64,000 nucleotides of DNA. Source: Allofournierella massiliensis (GTDB lineage Bacteria; Bacillota; Clostridia; Oscillospirales; Ruminococcaceae). Of the stretch, positions 24,597-33,726 are shown one piece after another; positions within the stretch are counted from its first letter, which is position 1, and every line of letters begins with the position of its first letter. The translations under genes were made by a program, and so were the position numbers. The stretch is from the NCBI RefSeq assembly GCF_004345265.1, contig NZ_SLUM01000004.1, positions 1 to 64,000 on the forward strand, written 5' to 3'. The notes under the pieces were generated by a model. That model was not told the DNA's origin. It was given only the letters and a program-made list of their open reading frames with translations, and searched no databases.

Positions 24597-25988
24597 ATGC
24601 AGCCGATCCCTGCAAAGATGCTGCTTGCCGGGCTGGCCGAGGCCGGTTCGGTGGGCAGCGAAACCATCACCGCCGTGGTGACGGACAGCCGGGCTGTGTG
24701 CCCGGGCTGCGTGTTCGTATGTTTCCCCGGCCAGCGGGTGGACGGCCATGACTTTGCCGCAAAGGCAGTGGCGGAAGGGGCCGCCTATGTGGTGGCCAAC
24801 CATCCGCTGGAGGGTGTTCCCGAGAAAAAGCTGGTGCTTTGCCCCAGCAGCCACCACGCCATGGTGCGCATGGCGTCCAACTACCGCATGCTGTTTCACC
24901 CCAGAATGATCGGGGTCACCGGCAGCGTGGGCAAGACCACCACCAAGGAATTCTGCTACGCCATTCTCAGCGCCTTTGGTCGTACCATTAAGACCGAAGG
25001 CAATCAGAACAACGAGATCGGCGTGCCCAACACCCTGTTCCGCCTTTCCGACGATACCGAGTATGCGGTGGTGGAGATGGGCATGAGCGCCCTGGGCGAG
25101 ATCGAGCGGCTCAGCCGGGCCGCCCGGCCCGGCGCAGGGCTGATCACCTGCATTGGTGTGAGCCATCTGGAAAGTTTGGGCAGCCGGGAGAATATCCTGA
25201 AAGCAAAGCTGGAAATCTGCACCGGCCTGCCGGACGGCGCGCCGCTGGCCCTGAACGCGGACGATGAGTATCTGCAGATGGCCCGGCGGGAGGGGATGAT
25301 TCCCGACCGTCTGCGCCCGGTCTGGTATGGCATGGACGCACCGGAGGCGGATGTGCGTGCGGTGGAGGTGAAGACGCTGGAAAACGGCATGGCCTTCACG
25401 CTGGAGGATCGGGAGCACGGCAGCTTTGCAGTGACCATCCCCGCGCTGGGGCTGCACAGCGTGTACGACGCGCTGGCCGCCTACGCTGCCGCCACCCGCA
25501 TGGGGCTGGCTGCGGCCCGCTGCGCGGCGGCTCTGGCGGATTACCAGACCACCGGCATGCGCCAGAAGGTGGTGGAAAACGGTGGCCGGGTGTTCATTGA
25601 GGACTGCTACAACGCCAGCCCGGACAGTATGCGCGCCAGCCTGAACATGTTCCGGGAATATCCCTGCAAGGGCCGGCGGTTCGCACTGCTGGGCGATATG
25701 CTGGAGCTGGGCTCCATTGAGGAAGAGGCCCATCGGCAGGTGGGGCGCTGGGCGGCACAAAGCGGCCTGGCCCATCTGGTCACACTGGGCTCCGCCAGCC
25801 GGTTTGCGGCCGATGAGGCGGAAAAGGCGGGCCTTGCGGTGACCCGCTGCCAGACCCACGAAGAAGCGGCGCAGGCACTGAAGAGCCGGATGGCTCCCGG
25901 CGACGCGCTGCTGGCAAAGGGCAGCCGGGGCATGCGGCTGGAGCAGGTGCTTCAGATGCTGTATGCCGAAGCCCAAACAAACGATTAA
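24597..25988 (+). CDS. murF: UDP-MurNAc-tripeptide:D-Ala-D-Ala ligase MurF
   Basis: 463 aa cytoplasmic Mur ligase. N-terminal substrate domain, ATP loop GVTGSVGKTTTKE near residues 104-116, central ligase motifs including the NQNNEIGVPNT segment, and a C-terminal domain. Adds D-Ala-D-Ala to the lipid II precursor. AAAGGAGG precedes the ATG. The companion ligases murD and murE are not in this cluster. Confidence 0.96.
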   Translation: MQPIPAKMLLAGLAEAGSVGSETITAVVTDSRAVCPGCVFVCFPGQRVDGHDFAAKAVAEGAAYVVANHPLEGVPEKKLVLCPSSHHAMVRMASNYRMLFHPRMIGVTGSVGKTTTKEFCYAILSAFGRTIKTEGNQNNEIGVPNTLFRLSDDTEYAVVEMGMSALGEIERLSRAARPGAGLITCIGVSHLESLGSRENILKAKLEICTGLPDGAPLALNADDEYLQMARREGMIPDRLRPVWYGMDAPEADVRAVEVKTLENGMAFTLEDREHGSFAVTIPALGLHSVYDALAAYAAATRMGLAAARCAAALADYQTTGMRQKVVENGGRVFIEDCYNASPDSMRASLNMFREYPCKGRRFALLGDMLELGSIEEEAHRQVGRWAAQSGLAHLVTLGSASRFAADEAEKAGLAVTRCQTHEEAAQALKSRMAPGDALLAKGSRGMRLEQVLQMLYAEAQTND

Positions 25989-26003
25989 GAGGAGAATCAA
26001 ACT

Positions 26004-27011
26004 ATGGCACGTTACGCGCTGATTCTGGCGGCCGCCTGCGGTTTTATGATCTCGGCGGTCTCCGGTCTGTTCATTGTTCCGTTTTTACATAAGCTGCACT
26101 TCGGGCAGACCATCAAGGAGATCGGCCCCACCTGGCACAACAAAAAGCAGGGTACCCCCACCATGGGCGGTCTGTGCTTCATTCTGGGCACCGTATTCGC
26201 GGTCTGCCTGGCCCTCACCAGCCTGCTGCACGGCAGCCCCGAGCTGATGGGCGGCCCGGATTCCCGGGGCCTGTATCTGGCCATCTTCTCCGCCTTCGGC
26301 TTTGGCCTGATCGGTTTTCTGGACGATTTCATCAAAGTGGTAAAAAAGCGTAATCTGGGTCTGCGGGCCTGGCAGAAGATCGTTGGCCAGCTGCTGGTGA
26401 CCACTGCGCTGCTGGCCGGGCTGTGGATGAACGGTACCCTGAGCACCAGCATCACCCTGCCCTTCTTCGGCATGGTGGATTTTGGGATTCTGTTCTACCC
26501 GCTGTCCTATATTCTGATCATCGGTGTGGTGAACGCGGTGAACCTGACCGACGGCATCGACGGCCTGTGCTCCTGCGTGACCTTTGTGTCCATGCTGGGC
26601 TTCCTGACACTGGTGAGCTTCCTGGGCCAGTTTGTGATGTCCATTCTGCCGGCGGCCCTGGCCGGTGCGCTGGCCGGTTTCCTGATCTGGAACTTCTACC
26701 CGGCCAAGACCTTCATGGGCGATACCGGCAGCATGTTCCTGGGCGGCGCGGTTGCCGGTCTGGGCTATGCCATGGGCCGGCCGGAGATTTTGTTCTTCTT
26801 CGGTGCGGTCTACATCTGGGAGGCGGCCACCGTGGTGATTCAGGTGACCTACTTCAAGCTGACCCACGGCAAGCGCATCTTCAAGATGACCCCCATCCAC
26901 CACTCCTTCGAGATGCGTGGCTGGAGCGAGGTGAAGATCGACGCGAGCTTCAGTGCACTGGAGGCCCTGTTTGTTGTGCTGGGGCTGACCTTTGCCTATT
27001 TCTATTATTGA
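26004..27011 (+). CDS. mraY: Phospho-MurNAc-pentapeptide translocase MraY
   Basis: 335 aa, about 10 membrane helices. Motifs: the QTIKEIGPTWHNKKQGTPTM region with the PTMGG segment, FLDDFIKV aspartates, NLTDGIDGL, and GDTGSMFLGG. Transfers phospho-MurNAc-pentapeptide to undecaprenyl phosphate to make lipid I. 16 bp after murF. Confidence 0.97.
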   Translation: MARYALILAAACGFMISAVSGLFIVPFLHKLHFGQTIKEIGPTWHNKKQGTPTMGGLCFILGTVFAVCLALTSLLHGSPELMGGPDSRGLYLAIFSAFGFGLIGFLDDFIKVVKKRNLGLRAWQKIVGQLLVTTALLAGLWMNGTLSTSITLPFFGMVDFGILFYPLSYILIIGVVNAVNLTDGIDGLCSCVTFVSMLGFLTLVSFLGQFVMSILPAALAGALAGFLIWNFYPAKTFMGDTGSMFLGGAVAGLGYAMGRPEILFFFGAVYIWEAATVVIQVTYFKLTHGKRIFKMTPIHHSFEMRGWSEVKIDASFSALEALFVVLGLTFAYFYY

Positions 27012-27074
27012 TTTCATCCCTTTGCCAGGCTGCTTCCGCAGCCTGAGTACCCCTGAAAAAGGAGGTCTGTGGCC

Positions 27075-28436
27075 ATGACCGATATGGCACGGCACGGCGG
27101 TACGGCCCGCCAGACCTATCGCGCACCGGGTTCACAGTCTGCCACGCGGCAGCGGGCGGAGCAGATGCGCCGCGCCGCCCGGCAGGCCCGGCAGGCAAGC
27201 CAGGCCCCGGTGCGGATGTTCTACAAGCATCCCGGCAAGCTGAACGGAGCTTTCCTTGCCAACCTGATCATTTTGCAGGTGTTCGGCCTGATCATCCTGT
27301 TCAGCGCCAGCTACGCCACCTCACTGAACAAGTTCGGCAACAGTTATGAATATGTGGGCCCCCAGACACTTTACGCAATTGTGGGTCTGGCGGCGGCACT
27401 GCTCATCTCCCGGGTGGATTACCACTGGCTGCGCCGGTTTGCCTGGCCGCTGTATTTTGTAACACTGGGGCTTCTGGTGGTGGTGCTGTTCATGCCGCCC
27501 ATCAAGGGCTGCCGCCGGTGGATCAACGTGAGCGGTCTGCCCACCATTCAGGTGAGTGAGATTGCAAAATTTGCTCTGATTCTGTTGCTGGCCCATCTGT
27601 TTGCCCGGTATCAGAAACGGATTGAGGGCCAGTTTCCCGGTGCGGGCCCCATGCAGAACCTGAAGCTGAGCATTCTGCTTCCCGGCGTTCTGCTGGCGCC
27701 CATTCTGCTGCTGCTTCTTCTGGAGCCGCACCACAGCGCCATGATCCTGATGTGCTGCATTGCCGCGTCCATCATGCTGGTGGGCGGCGCGCTGCTGCGC
27801 TGGTTCTTTTTGGCGGGCGGCGTGGCGGTTACTCTCATTTCCCTGCTGCTGGTTACCCGCGGCGGCTATGTGGCGGAACGCCTTCAGGGCTGGCTGCAGC
27901 CCTTCTCGGATATGCAGGACTCCACCCGCCAGACCGGCCAGAGCCTGTACACCATCGGTTCCGGCGGACTGTTCGGGGTGGGCATCGGCAACAGTGTACA
28001 GAAGCACATGTGGCTGCCCGAGGCCCAGAACGACTTTATTTTCGCTATCCTGTGCGAAGAGCTGGGCTTTGTGGGCGCGGTAATCTGCATCCTGCTGTTC
28101 CTTCTGCTGATCGTGCAGGGGATTGTGATTGCATGGAACGCGCCCGACCGGTTCGGCAGTCTGCTGGTGGTGGGCTGTATTGCCCAGATCAGCTTCCAGT
28201 TCCTCTTCAATGTGGCGGTGGTGACCAACACCATCCCCAACACCGGCATCAGCCTGCCCTTCTTCTCCTCCGGCGGTACCAGCCTTTTGATGCTGCTGGG
28301 TCAGATGGGTGTGGTGATGAGTGTGTGCCGGGCAGGCAACCGGAAGAAGGCCGACGAAAAAGCCGCGGCCGAACAGGAAAAGCAGGCGCAGCGTGCCCGG
28401 GAGGAAGAGGATCCCTATGCACGTTTCCGCCGCTGA
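27075..28436 (+). CDS. ftsW: FtsW/RodA/SpoVE family peptidoglycan glycosyltransferase
   Basis: 453 aa SEDS protein with about 10 helices, a basic Arg/Ala/Gln-rich N-terminus of about 45 residues, and the family motif NTGISLPFFSSGGTSL near the C-terminus. Polymerises lipid II with the cognate class B PBP. I chose ATG 27075 (9 nt after GGAGG) over GTG 27069 (3 nt). It sits directly after mraY, where murD is usual. Confidence 0.92.
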   Translation: MTDMARHGGTARQTYRAPGSQSATRQRAEQMRRAARQARQASQAPVRMFYKHPGKLNGAFLANLIILQVFGLIILFSASYATSLNKFGNSYEYVGPQTLYAIVGLAAALLISRVDYHWLRRFAWPLYFVTLGLLVVVLFMPPIKGCRRWINVSGLPTIQVSEIAKFALILLLAHLFARYQKRIEGQFPGAGPMQNLKLSILLPGVLLAPILLLLLLEPHHSAMILMCCIAASIMLVGGALLRWFFLAGGVAVTLISLLLVTRGGYVAERLQGWLQPFSDMQDSTRQTGQSLYTIGSGGLFGVGIGNSVQKHMWLPEAQNDFIFAILCEELGFVGAVICILLFLLLIVQGIVIAWNAPDRFGSLLVVGCIAQISFQFLFNVAVVTNTIPNTGISLPFFSSGGTSLLMLLGQMGVVMSVCRAGNRKKADEKAAAEQEKQAQRAREEEDPYARFRR

Positions 28437-28466
28437 TCCCTTAATGTTTTGAAGGAGGTGCTTATC

Positions 28467-29612
28467 ATGCGCGTATTGATCGCAGCCGGTGGCACTGCCG
28501 GCCACATCAACCCGGCACTCGCCATTGCGGGCGCTATCAAGCAGCATTGCCCGGATGCCGAGATTCATTTTGCCGGCCGAAAGGCGGGCATGGAGTATAA
28601 GCTGGTGGGGCAGGCGGGCTATCCGTTCCATCACATCGAGGTAAACGGTATCCAGCGGAGCCTGACCCCGAAAAATATCCTGCGTAACATCGAGGCGGTG
28701 TGGCATCTGGCTCTGTCCGGGCCCCGGGCAAAGGCTATGATGCGGCAGGTGCAGCCGGATCTGGTGATCGGCTGCGGCGGTTATGTGAGCGGCCCGGTGG
28801 TGCGCTGCGCTGCCAAAATGGGCATCAAGACCGCCATCCATGAGCAGAACGCCTTCCCCGGTGTGACCAACAAGCTGCTGGCAAAGGATGTGGATGTAAT
28901 CTTTGCCGCCGTGCCCGCAGCGGTGGAAAAGCTGGGCGCACCCCAAAAGACCACGGTGGTGGGCAACCCGGTGCGGCCGGAAATCTTCCAGCAGGATCGC
29001 ACCGCCGCCCGCGCCAAACTGAACGCAGGGGATCGCACCGTGATCCTGAGCTTCGGCGGCAGTCTGGGTGCCCGACGCATCAACGAGGTGGTGGCCGATC
29101 TGGCCGCCTGGGAGCAGAAGCAGCCCCGCAACATCCTGCATCTGCACGCCACCGGCAGCCGGGGCGTGGAGCTGTTCAAAAATCTGGCCAGTGAAAAGGG
29201 TTTTTCCTATAATGAAAATCTGGTGGTCAGCGAGTACATCAACAACATGCCCGAGCTGCTGGCCGCGGCGGATCTGGTGATCAGCCGGGCAGGCGCGCTC
29301 ACACTGGCCGAGCTGGAGGCGGTGGGCCGTGCGGCGATTCTGATCCCCAGCCCCAATGTGGCCGAGAACCATCAGTACTACAACGCGCTGGAGCTGCAGA
29401 AGGCCGGAGCCGCGCTGGTGGTAGAGGAAAAGGATCTCACCGGCGAAAAGCTCATTACCATGGTGGAGGAGCTGCTGGCCCAGCCGAGACGCCTGGCTCA
29501 GATGGGAAGCAATGCCCAGCGCCTGGCCGAGCCTCACAGTCTGGATAAGATCTGGGCAAAACTGGCCCAGCTGATGGGGCTGGAAAAGGCAAAGAAAAAT
29601 AACGAAAAGTAA
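28467..29612 (+). CDS. murG: UDP-GlcNAc:lipid I GlcNAc transferase MurG
   Basis: 381 aa GT28 enzyme, GT-B fold: N-terminal GGTAGHINPALAIA, HEQNAFPGVTNKLLA, and the C-terminal UDP-GlcNAc site SRAGALTLAELEAVG. Converts lipid I to lipid II on the inner membrane face. ATG 28467 follows AAGGAGGTG; a TTG further upstream overlaps that ribosome site and is rejected. Confidence 0.97.
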   Translation: MRVLIAAGGTAGHINPALAIAGAIKQHCPDAEIHFAGRKAGMEYKLVGQAGYPFHHIEVNGIQRSLTPKNILRNIEAVWHLALSGPRAKAMMRQVQPDLVIGCGGYVSGPVVRCAAKMGIKTAIHEQNAFPGVTNKLLAKDVDVIFAAVPAAVEKLGAPQKTTVVGNPVRPEIFQQDRTAARAKLNAGDRTVILSFGGSLGARRINEVVADLAAWEQKQPRNILHLHATGSRGVELFKNLASEKGFSYNENLVVSEYINNMPELLAAADLVISRAGALTLAELEAVGRAAILIPSPNVAENHQYYNALELQKAGAALVVEEKDLTGEKLITMVEELLAQPRRLAQMGSNAQRLAEPHSLDKIWAKLAQLMGLEKAKKNNEK

Positions 29613-29651
29613 TAATTCAGGAAAATAATACAAAAGAAAGGAGGGGAGCCG

Positions 29652-31070
29652 GTGGCGAAACGGCAGATCAGGCGAAATTCAGGTCGGCAGCCTGCGCAGA
29701 ACAGCGGCCAGAGCGCCCGGCGCGTTCAGGCTGTGGACGGCGGCAGGCGACAGCAGCAGACCCGCCCGGCCCCCCAGACCGGTTCCCGGCGCAGAGAACC
29801 CCAGCCGGTAAACCGGACGGCCCGGCAGCGGCAGGGTTCGGCACCGCAGCCCGATTACCGGCGGCAGAACACCCGGTATCCCCACGGAACGCAGCAGTAT
29901 CCCCACAGTGAACAGCCTTATCCCGGTCAACATACGGCTGCCCGGGTAAGGCCGCCCCGGCGGCTGACGCACAGCGAGCTTCGCCGCCGCCGTCGCCGCC
30001 GAAATCTGCTCATGGCATTTCTGGGGCTTCTGGTGGTGGGCATCGGTGTGGTTCTCTCGCTCACGGTGCTGTTCAAGGTGGAGACCTTCCGCATTGAAAA
30101 TATGGACGGAAGCACCCCGGCGAATACCGGCATTTATACCGAGGACGCAATTCTTGGGGCACTGGGTGTGCCGGTGGGTGAAAATATGTTCCAGTTCTCC
30201 GCCGCCCAGAAGGAAAAAAGCATGGTGGTAAGTCTGCCTTATCTGGAACGGGTGGAGATTCGCCGTCGCTTGCCCAGCACGCTGGTGATTCGGGTGGAAC
30301 CTGCGGTGGAAACCTGGTGTGCCCAGTCAGACAGCGGATGGCTCACATTGAGCGACGGGCTCAAGATTATGGCCATTGGGGAAACGCAGCCCGAAGGCCT
30401 GCCCGCACTGCTGGGGCTGGATATTGAAGCTCCTGTGGCCGGTTACTATCTGAAGCTGGCCACCCCCAACGCCACGGCGACGCCCGCACCGGCGGCTTCC
30501 GGTGTTTCCTCCAGCCAGACTTCCAGCACAGCGTCCACCTCTTCTTCGTCAACGGGCGAAGAGAACGGGCACGATCCCCTGGAGGATGTGAACCGGCTGT
30601 TGGCGCTGCTCTGGACCTATGAGCTGAAGGATGACTGCACCAGCATCCAGTTCGGGGAAGCCAATGAGCTGTATTTTATCTATCAGAACCGGGCCAAGGT
30701 GCTGCTTGGTACCTTTAATAATCTGGACTATAAGCTCAAATTTGCCGCCTATCTGCTGCACAATGAGGACGGCAAGGGGATTGGCGATACCGAGCAGGGC
30801 ACGCTGGATGTATCCCATCAGCTGGAGGATGGCAGCCTGCGGCCCACCTGGTCGCCCGGATCCATCACAGCTTCGGATTCCGCTGCGTCCGATTCCGCGC
30901 AGACAGAGCCGGCCGGCGAAGGCGATACCGGACAGGGCGACGGAACCGCCCAGACGGATGAGGGAACGGACGGACAGACCGATGGAGCAGAGGGCGGCGA
31001 TCAGGCTGCCCAGACGGATACAGCCGGTGCGGCGGCAACGCCGGAGCCCACTGCGGAACCGGCTGCATGA
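29652..31070 (+). CDS. ftsQ: FtsQ/DivIB-type division protein with POTRA domain
   Basis: 472 aa, starting at GTG 29652 after AAAGGAGGGG. Order: a cytoplasmic N-terminus of about 115 residues rich in Arg, Gln and Pro; one membrane helix (LLMAFLGLLVVGIGVVLSL, about 118-136); POTRA domain (FKVETFRIENMDG onward); FtsQ beta domain interrupted by a Ser/Thr-rich insert around 280-305; and an acidic Gln/Thr/Asp/Gly-rich tail of about 75 residues. Longer than usual DivIB (about 260-300 aa) because of the two low-complexity ends. Last gene of the dcw cluster; ftsA and ftsZ are not adjacent. Confidence 0.85.
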   Translation: MAKRQIRRNSGRQPAQNSGQSARRVQAVDGGRRQQQTRPAPQTGSRRREPQPVNRTARQRQGSAPQPDYRRQNTRYPHGTQQYPHSEQPYPGQHTAARVRPPRRLTHSELRRRRRRRNLLMAFLGLLVVGIGVVLSLTVLFKVETFRIENMDGSTPANTGIYTEDAILGALGVPVGENMFQFSAAQKEKSMVVSLPYLERVEIRRRLPSTLVIRVEPAVETWCAQSDSGWLTLSDGLKIMAIGETQPEGLPALLGLDIEAPVAGYYLKLATPNATATPAPAASGVSSSQTSSTASTSSSSTGEENGHDPLEDVNRLLALLWTYELKDDCTSIQFGEANELYFIYQNRAKVLLGTFNNLDYKLKFAAYLLHNEDGKGIGDTEQGTLDVSHQLEDGSLRPTWSPGSITASDSAASDSAQTEPAGEGDTGQGDGTAQTDEGTDGQTDGAEGGDQAAQTDTAGAAATPEPTAEPAA

Positions 31071-31096
31071 GCGAATACGGTCATCGGTTTTACAGC

Positions 31097-31127
31097 GGGG
31101 GAGCGCAGGAAGCTGCGCTCCCCCCTT
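31097..31127 (+). terminator. Intrinsic terminator after ftsQ
   Basis: Perfect 12-bp GC stem (31097-31108 with 31113-31124), GAAG loop, then CCTTTCT with a weak T run. Confidence 0.65.
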
Positions 31128-31311
31128 TCTGCGCCCGGAAACGGGTGACCTGAGAGGGGAAAATCTGGCAGGAATGGTTCCGTTTAAGGGAAAAATATCC
31201 TGATTCAGGGAGAAAATATGCACTTGGTGACAAACCTGGTATGAATTTATCTAAAGAATAAATCCATGGACGGAAATCCTTTATGCGAGTTTACGAAAAA
31301 TATCTTTTGCC

Positions 31312-31340
31312 TTGCAGGCCAAAAACGTTTGTGATATACT
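31312..31340 (+). promoter_or_regulatory. Promoter of the cpsCDB surface operon
   Basis: TTGCAG (31312-31317), 17-bp spacer, TATACT (31335-31340), with a leader of about 100 nt. I see nothing else in the 377-bp gap (31071-31447) besides the terminator upstream. Confidence 0.65.
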
Positions 31341-31447
31341 TTAAAGCGTCGTCGAATGGTTTCAAATAAATTCTTAACCATCCGAATAAAATGACGTTTT
31401 TAATAGGGCAAAAAAGTCCTTTTTTATCAATTACTGGGGGAAAGACT

Positions 31448-32137
31448 GTGGAGCAAGAATACGAGACCATAGACCTGCGTGAAATATTTTTCATGCTGAA
31501 AAATAATCTGCTGGCCATTGTGGCAAGCACCATCGTGTGCGCTATTGTGGGCTTTCTGGTTACCAATTTCCTGATCACTCCGCAGTATCAGGCCAGTGCC
31601 ACCATGATCGTAAACTCGCAGCAGAGCCAGACCAGCACCAACCTGACCAACGATATGCTGACCACCGCCAAGAATCTGGTGGCGACCTACGGTATCATCG
31701 TAAAGAGCGACACGGTTCTGGATCAGGTAATCGAAGAGCTGGGCCTGGATATGACCTATGAGCAGCTTGCCGACCGGGTAAGCGTGTCTGCGGTGGACTC
31801 CACCCAGGTCATGCAGATCTCGGTGCAGGATGAAAACCCTGCCGAGGCCAAGGCTATTGTGGGTAAAATTGTGGAAATCGCCCCCGATGTGATTCAGGAG
31901 GCGGTGGAAGCCGGTTCCGTAAAGGTCATCTCGGATGCCCGTGTGGGGGATGCCCCGGTTTCGCCCAACAAGACCATGAACACTGCCATTGCCGGCCTGC
32001 TGGGTCTGGTGGCCAGCGTGGGCTTTATTTTCCTGAAGGAAATGCTGAACAATACCTTTAAAACGGATGACGATATCCAGAAGCATCTGGGCTTTACCGT
32101 ACTGGGCGTCATTCCGCAGGTGGAAGTGGAGGACTGA
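31448..32137 (+). CDS. cpsC: Wzz/CpsC-type polysaccharide co-polymerase (kinase modulator)
   Basis: 229 aa with two membrane helices, near residues 20-42 and 178-195, and an extracytoplasmic domain between them. The end after helix 2 (EMLNNTFKTDDDI) is the cytoplasmic segment that activates the CpsD kinase in Gram-positive systems. I chose GTG 31448, 6 nt after GGGGGA, as the family N-terminus (EIFFMLKNN) begins shortly after. Its stop is 3 nt before the kinase start. Confidence 0.85.
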   Translation: MEQEYETIDLREIFFMLKNNLLAIVASTIVCAIVGFLVTNFLITPQYQASATMIVNSQQSQTSTNLTNDMLTTAKNLVATYGIIVKSDTVLDQVIEELGLDMTYEQLADRVSVSAVDSTQVMQISVQDENPAEAKAIVGKIVEIAPDVIQEAVEAGSVKVISDARVGDAPVSPNKTMNTAIAGLLGLVASVGFIFLKEMLNNTFKTDDDIQKHLGFTVLGVIPQVEVED

Positions 32138-32140
32138 TCG

Positions 32141-32884
32141 ATGGCTTTCAAATTGCCCGCTCTGGGAAAGAAAAAGAAAAAAGATCAGCCCATCAACCGC
32201 AAGCTGCAGATCATCTCGAAAAACGCTCCTTTCCAGTATGTGGAGGCGTATAAGACCCTGCGCACCAACATCAATTTCATGGCTGCCAGCAACAACTATC
32301 GCCGGCTGGTGATCACCAGCTCGATCCCCGGTGAGGGCAAGAGCAACGTGGCCATCAACCTGGCCATCTCGCTGGCGGAAAACGGCAAGAAGGTGCTGAT
32401 CATCGACTGTGACCTGCGTAAGCCGGTCATGCATAAATATCTGCGCATCACCCGCCGGGCCAGCGGCCTGACCAACGTGCTCAGCGGTGAGGCAACCCCC
32501 GCGGATGTGATTGTGCATTTCAGCGATCTGAACATCGACGTAATCACTGCCGGTGTGATCCCGCCCAACCCTGCGGAGCTGCTGGGCAGTGCCCGCATGG
32601 GCAAAATGCTGGACAGCCTGTCTGCTCAGTATGACTACATCATTATGGATACTCCTCCCGCATCGGTGGTTACCGATGCAGCGGTGCTGAGCGCACTGGC
32701 CGATGGTGTGATTTTTGTGGTGGGCCACGCGAACGCCACCATCGAGTCGGCGCAGCTGGCCAAGAAAAACCTGGAGGCGGCCAATGCCAACATCATTGGT
32801 GCCGTGCTCAACGGCTTTGATCTGAAGAGCACCAGCCGCGATACCGGCTACTACTATTCCTACGAATACGGCTATTATAAATAA
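32141..32884 (+). CDS. cpsD: CpsD/CapB family bacterial tyrosine kinase
   Basis: 247 aa BY-kinase: Walker A SIPGEGKSN, Walker A' LIIDCDLRKP, Walker B YIIMDTPP, and a C-terminal tyrosine cluster (TGYYYSYEYGYYK) that is autophosphorylated in this family. Works with CpsC and the phosphatase CpsB to control capsule or exopolysaccharide length. No glycosyltransferases follow, so the controlled polysaccharide genes lie elsewhere. Confidence 0.94.
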   Translation: MAFKLPALGKKKKKDQPINRKLQIISKNAPFQYVEAYKTLRTNINFMAASNNYRRLVITSSIPGEGKSNVAINLAISLAENGKKVLIIDCDLRKPVMHKYLRITRRASGLTNVLSGEATPADVIVHFSDLNIDVITAGVIPPNPAELLGSARMGKMLDSLSAQYDYIIMDTPPASVVTDAAVLSALADGVIFVVGHANATIESAQLAKKNLEAANANIIGAVLNGFDLKSTSRDTGYYYSYEYGYYK

Positions 32885-32905
32885 GAGATAAAGGAGAGCG
32901 GCCCC

Positions 32906-33661
32906 ATGACGGACCTTCACAGCCACATCCTGCCGGGAATTGACGACGGCGCACAGACCGTGGACGACTCCCTGGCGCTGATCCGGCGGCAGCTGGAGCA
33001 GGGAGTGGATGAGATTGCCCTCACGCCGCACTTCAATGCCGAACGCACCAGCGTGGAGGAATTCACGCAGCGCCGGGCAGAGTCCTTTGCGATTCTGCAG
33101 GATGCGGTAAGCAGAGAAGGCCTTCCGGTCAAGCTGAAGCTGGGCGCGGAAGTGTTCTTCAGCTCCGATCTGCTGGAGCTGGATCTGGATCCGCTGCTTT
33201 TGCAGGATACGCCGTATTTGCTGGTGGAATTTTCCCCCATGTTTTACCCCACCTGGGCCAAGGATATTTTCTACAACCTGGGGCTGCAGGGCATCACGCC
33301 GCTGCTGGCCCATGTGGAGCGATACCCCTACATGCTCAGTGATCCCACCCGCCTGTTCGATCTGGTCAATGCCGGAGCGGTTACTCAGGTGAATGCCAGC
33401 AGCATCATGCGTGCCGGCAGCCGGCAGGCGATGATTCAAAAGTTTTTGCGGTGGCAGCTCGTTCACGTGCTGTCTACCGATACCCATTCCGTGGACAAGC
33501 GCCCGCCTCTCATCGGCCCGGCCATGCAGAAGGTCGAAAGCTGGCAGGGCGCCGACACGGTGCGTTATCTGCGCCAGAACGGCGCGGATGTGTTTGCCGG
33601 GCTGGAACCCCAGCTCCGGGATGCCGCCAAACCGAAGAAACTGTTCGGCCGGTGGTTCTGA
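32906..33661 (+). CDS. cpsB: CpsB/CapC family PHP tyrosine-protein phosphatase
   Basis: 251 aa metal-dependent PHP phosphatase. N-terminal DLHSHILPGIDDGA, a LTPHF metal motif near residue 45, HVERYPY, and a C-terminal STDTHS. Dephosphorylates the tyrosine tail of CpsD. 21 bp after cpsD; it completes the three-gene phosphorelay. Confidence 0.93.
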   Translation: MTDLHSHILPGIDDGAQTVDDSLALIRRQLEQGVDEIALTPHFNAERTSVEEFTQRRAESFAILQDAVSREGLPVKLKLGAEVFFSSDLLELDLDPLLLQDTPYLLVEFSPMFYPTWAKDIFYNLGLQGITPLLAHVERYPYMLSDPTRLFDLVNAGAVTQVNASSIMRAGSRQAMIQKFLRWQLVHVLSTDTHSVDKRPPLIGPAMQKVESWQGADTVRYLRQNGADVFAGLEPQLRDAAKPKKLFGRWF

Positions 33662-33671
33662 ATTCCATTTG

Positions 33672-33698
33672 ATATAGCGCGGATATTCCGCGTTATAT
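33672..33698 (+). other. Leader hairpin before the surface protein gene
   Basis: 12-bp stem (33672-33683 with 33687-33698, one mismatch that is a wobble as RNA), TAT loop, no T run. It lies about 30 nt upstream of a very highly codon-biased gene, where a 5' hairpin could stabilise the mRNA. Confidence 0.5.
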
Positions 33699-33726
33699 AA
33701 ATATTTGGGAAAGGAGGACGATACCA

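Noticed and set aside
21141-26000. Open frame of more than 1600 codons on the minus strand across rsmH to murF
   Set aside because: Antisense shadow of GC-rich coding sequence: His/Gln/Gly/Ala-rich translation, no domains, and the plus-strand genes are unmistakable.
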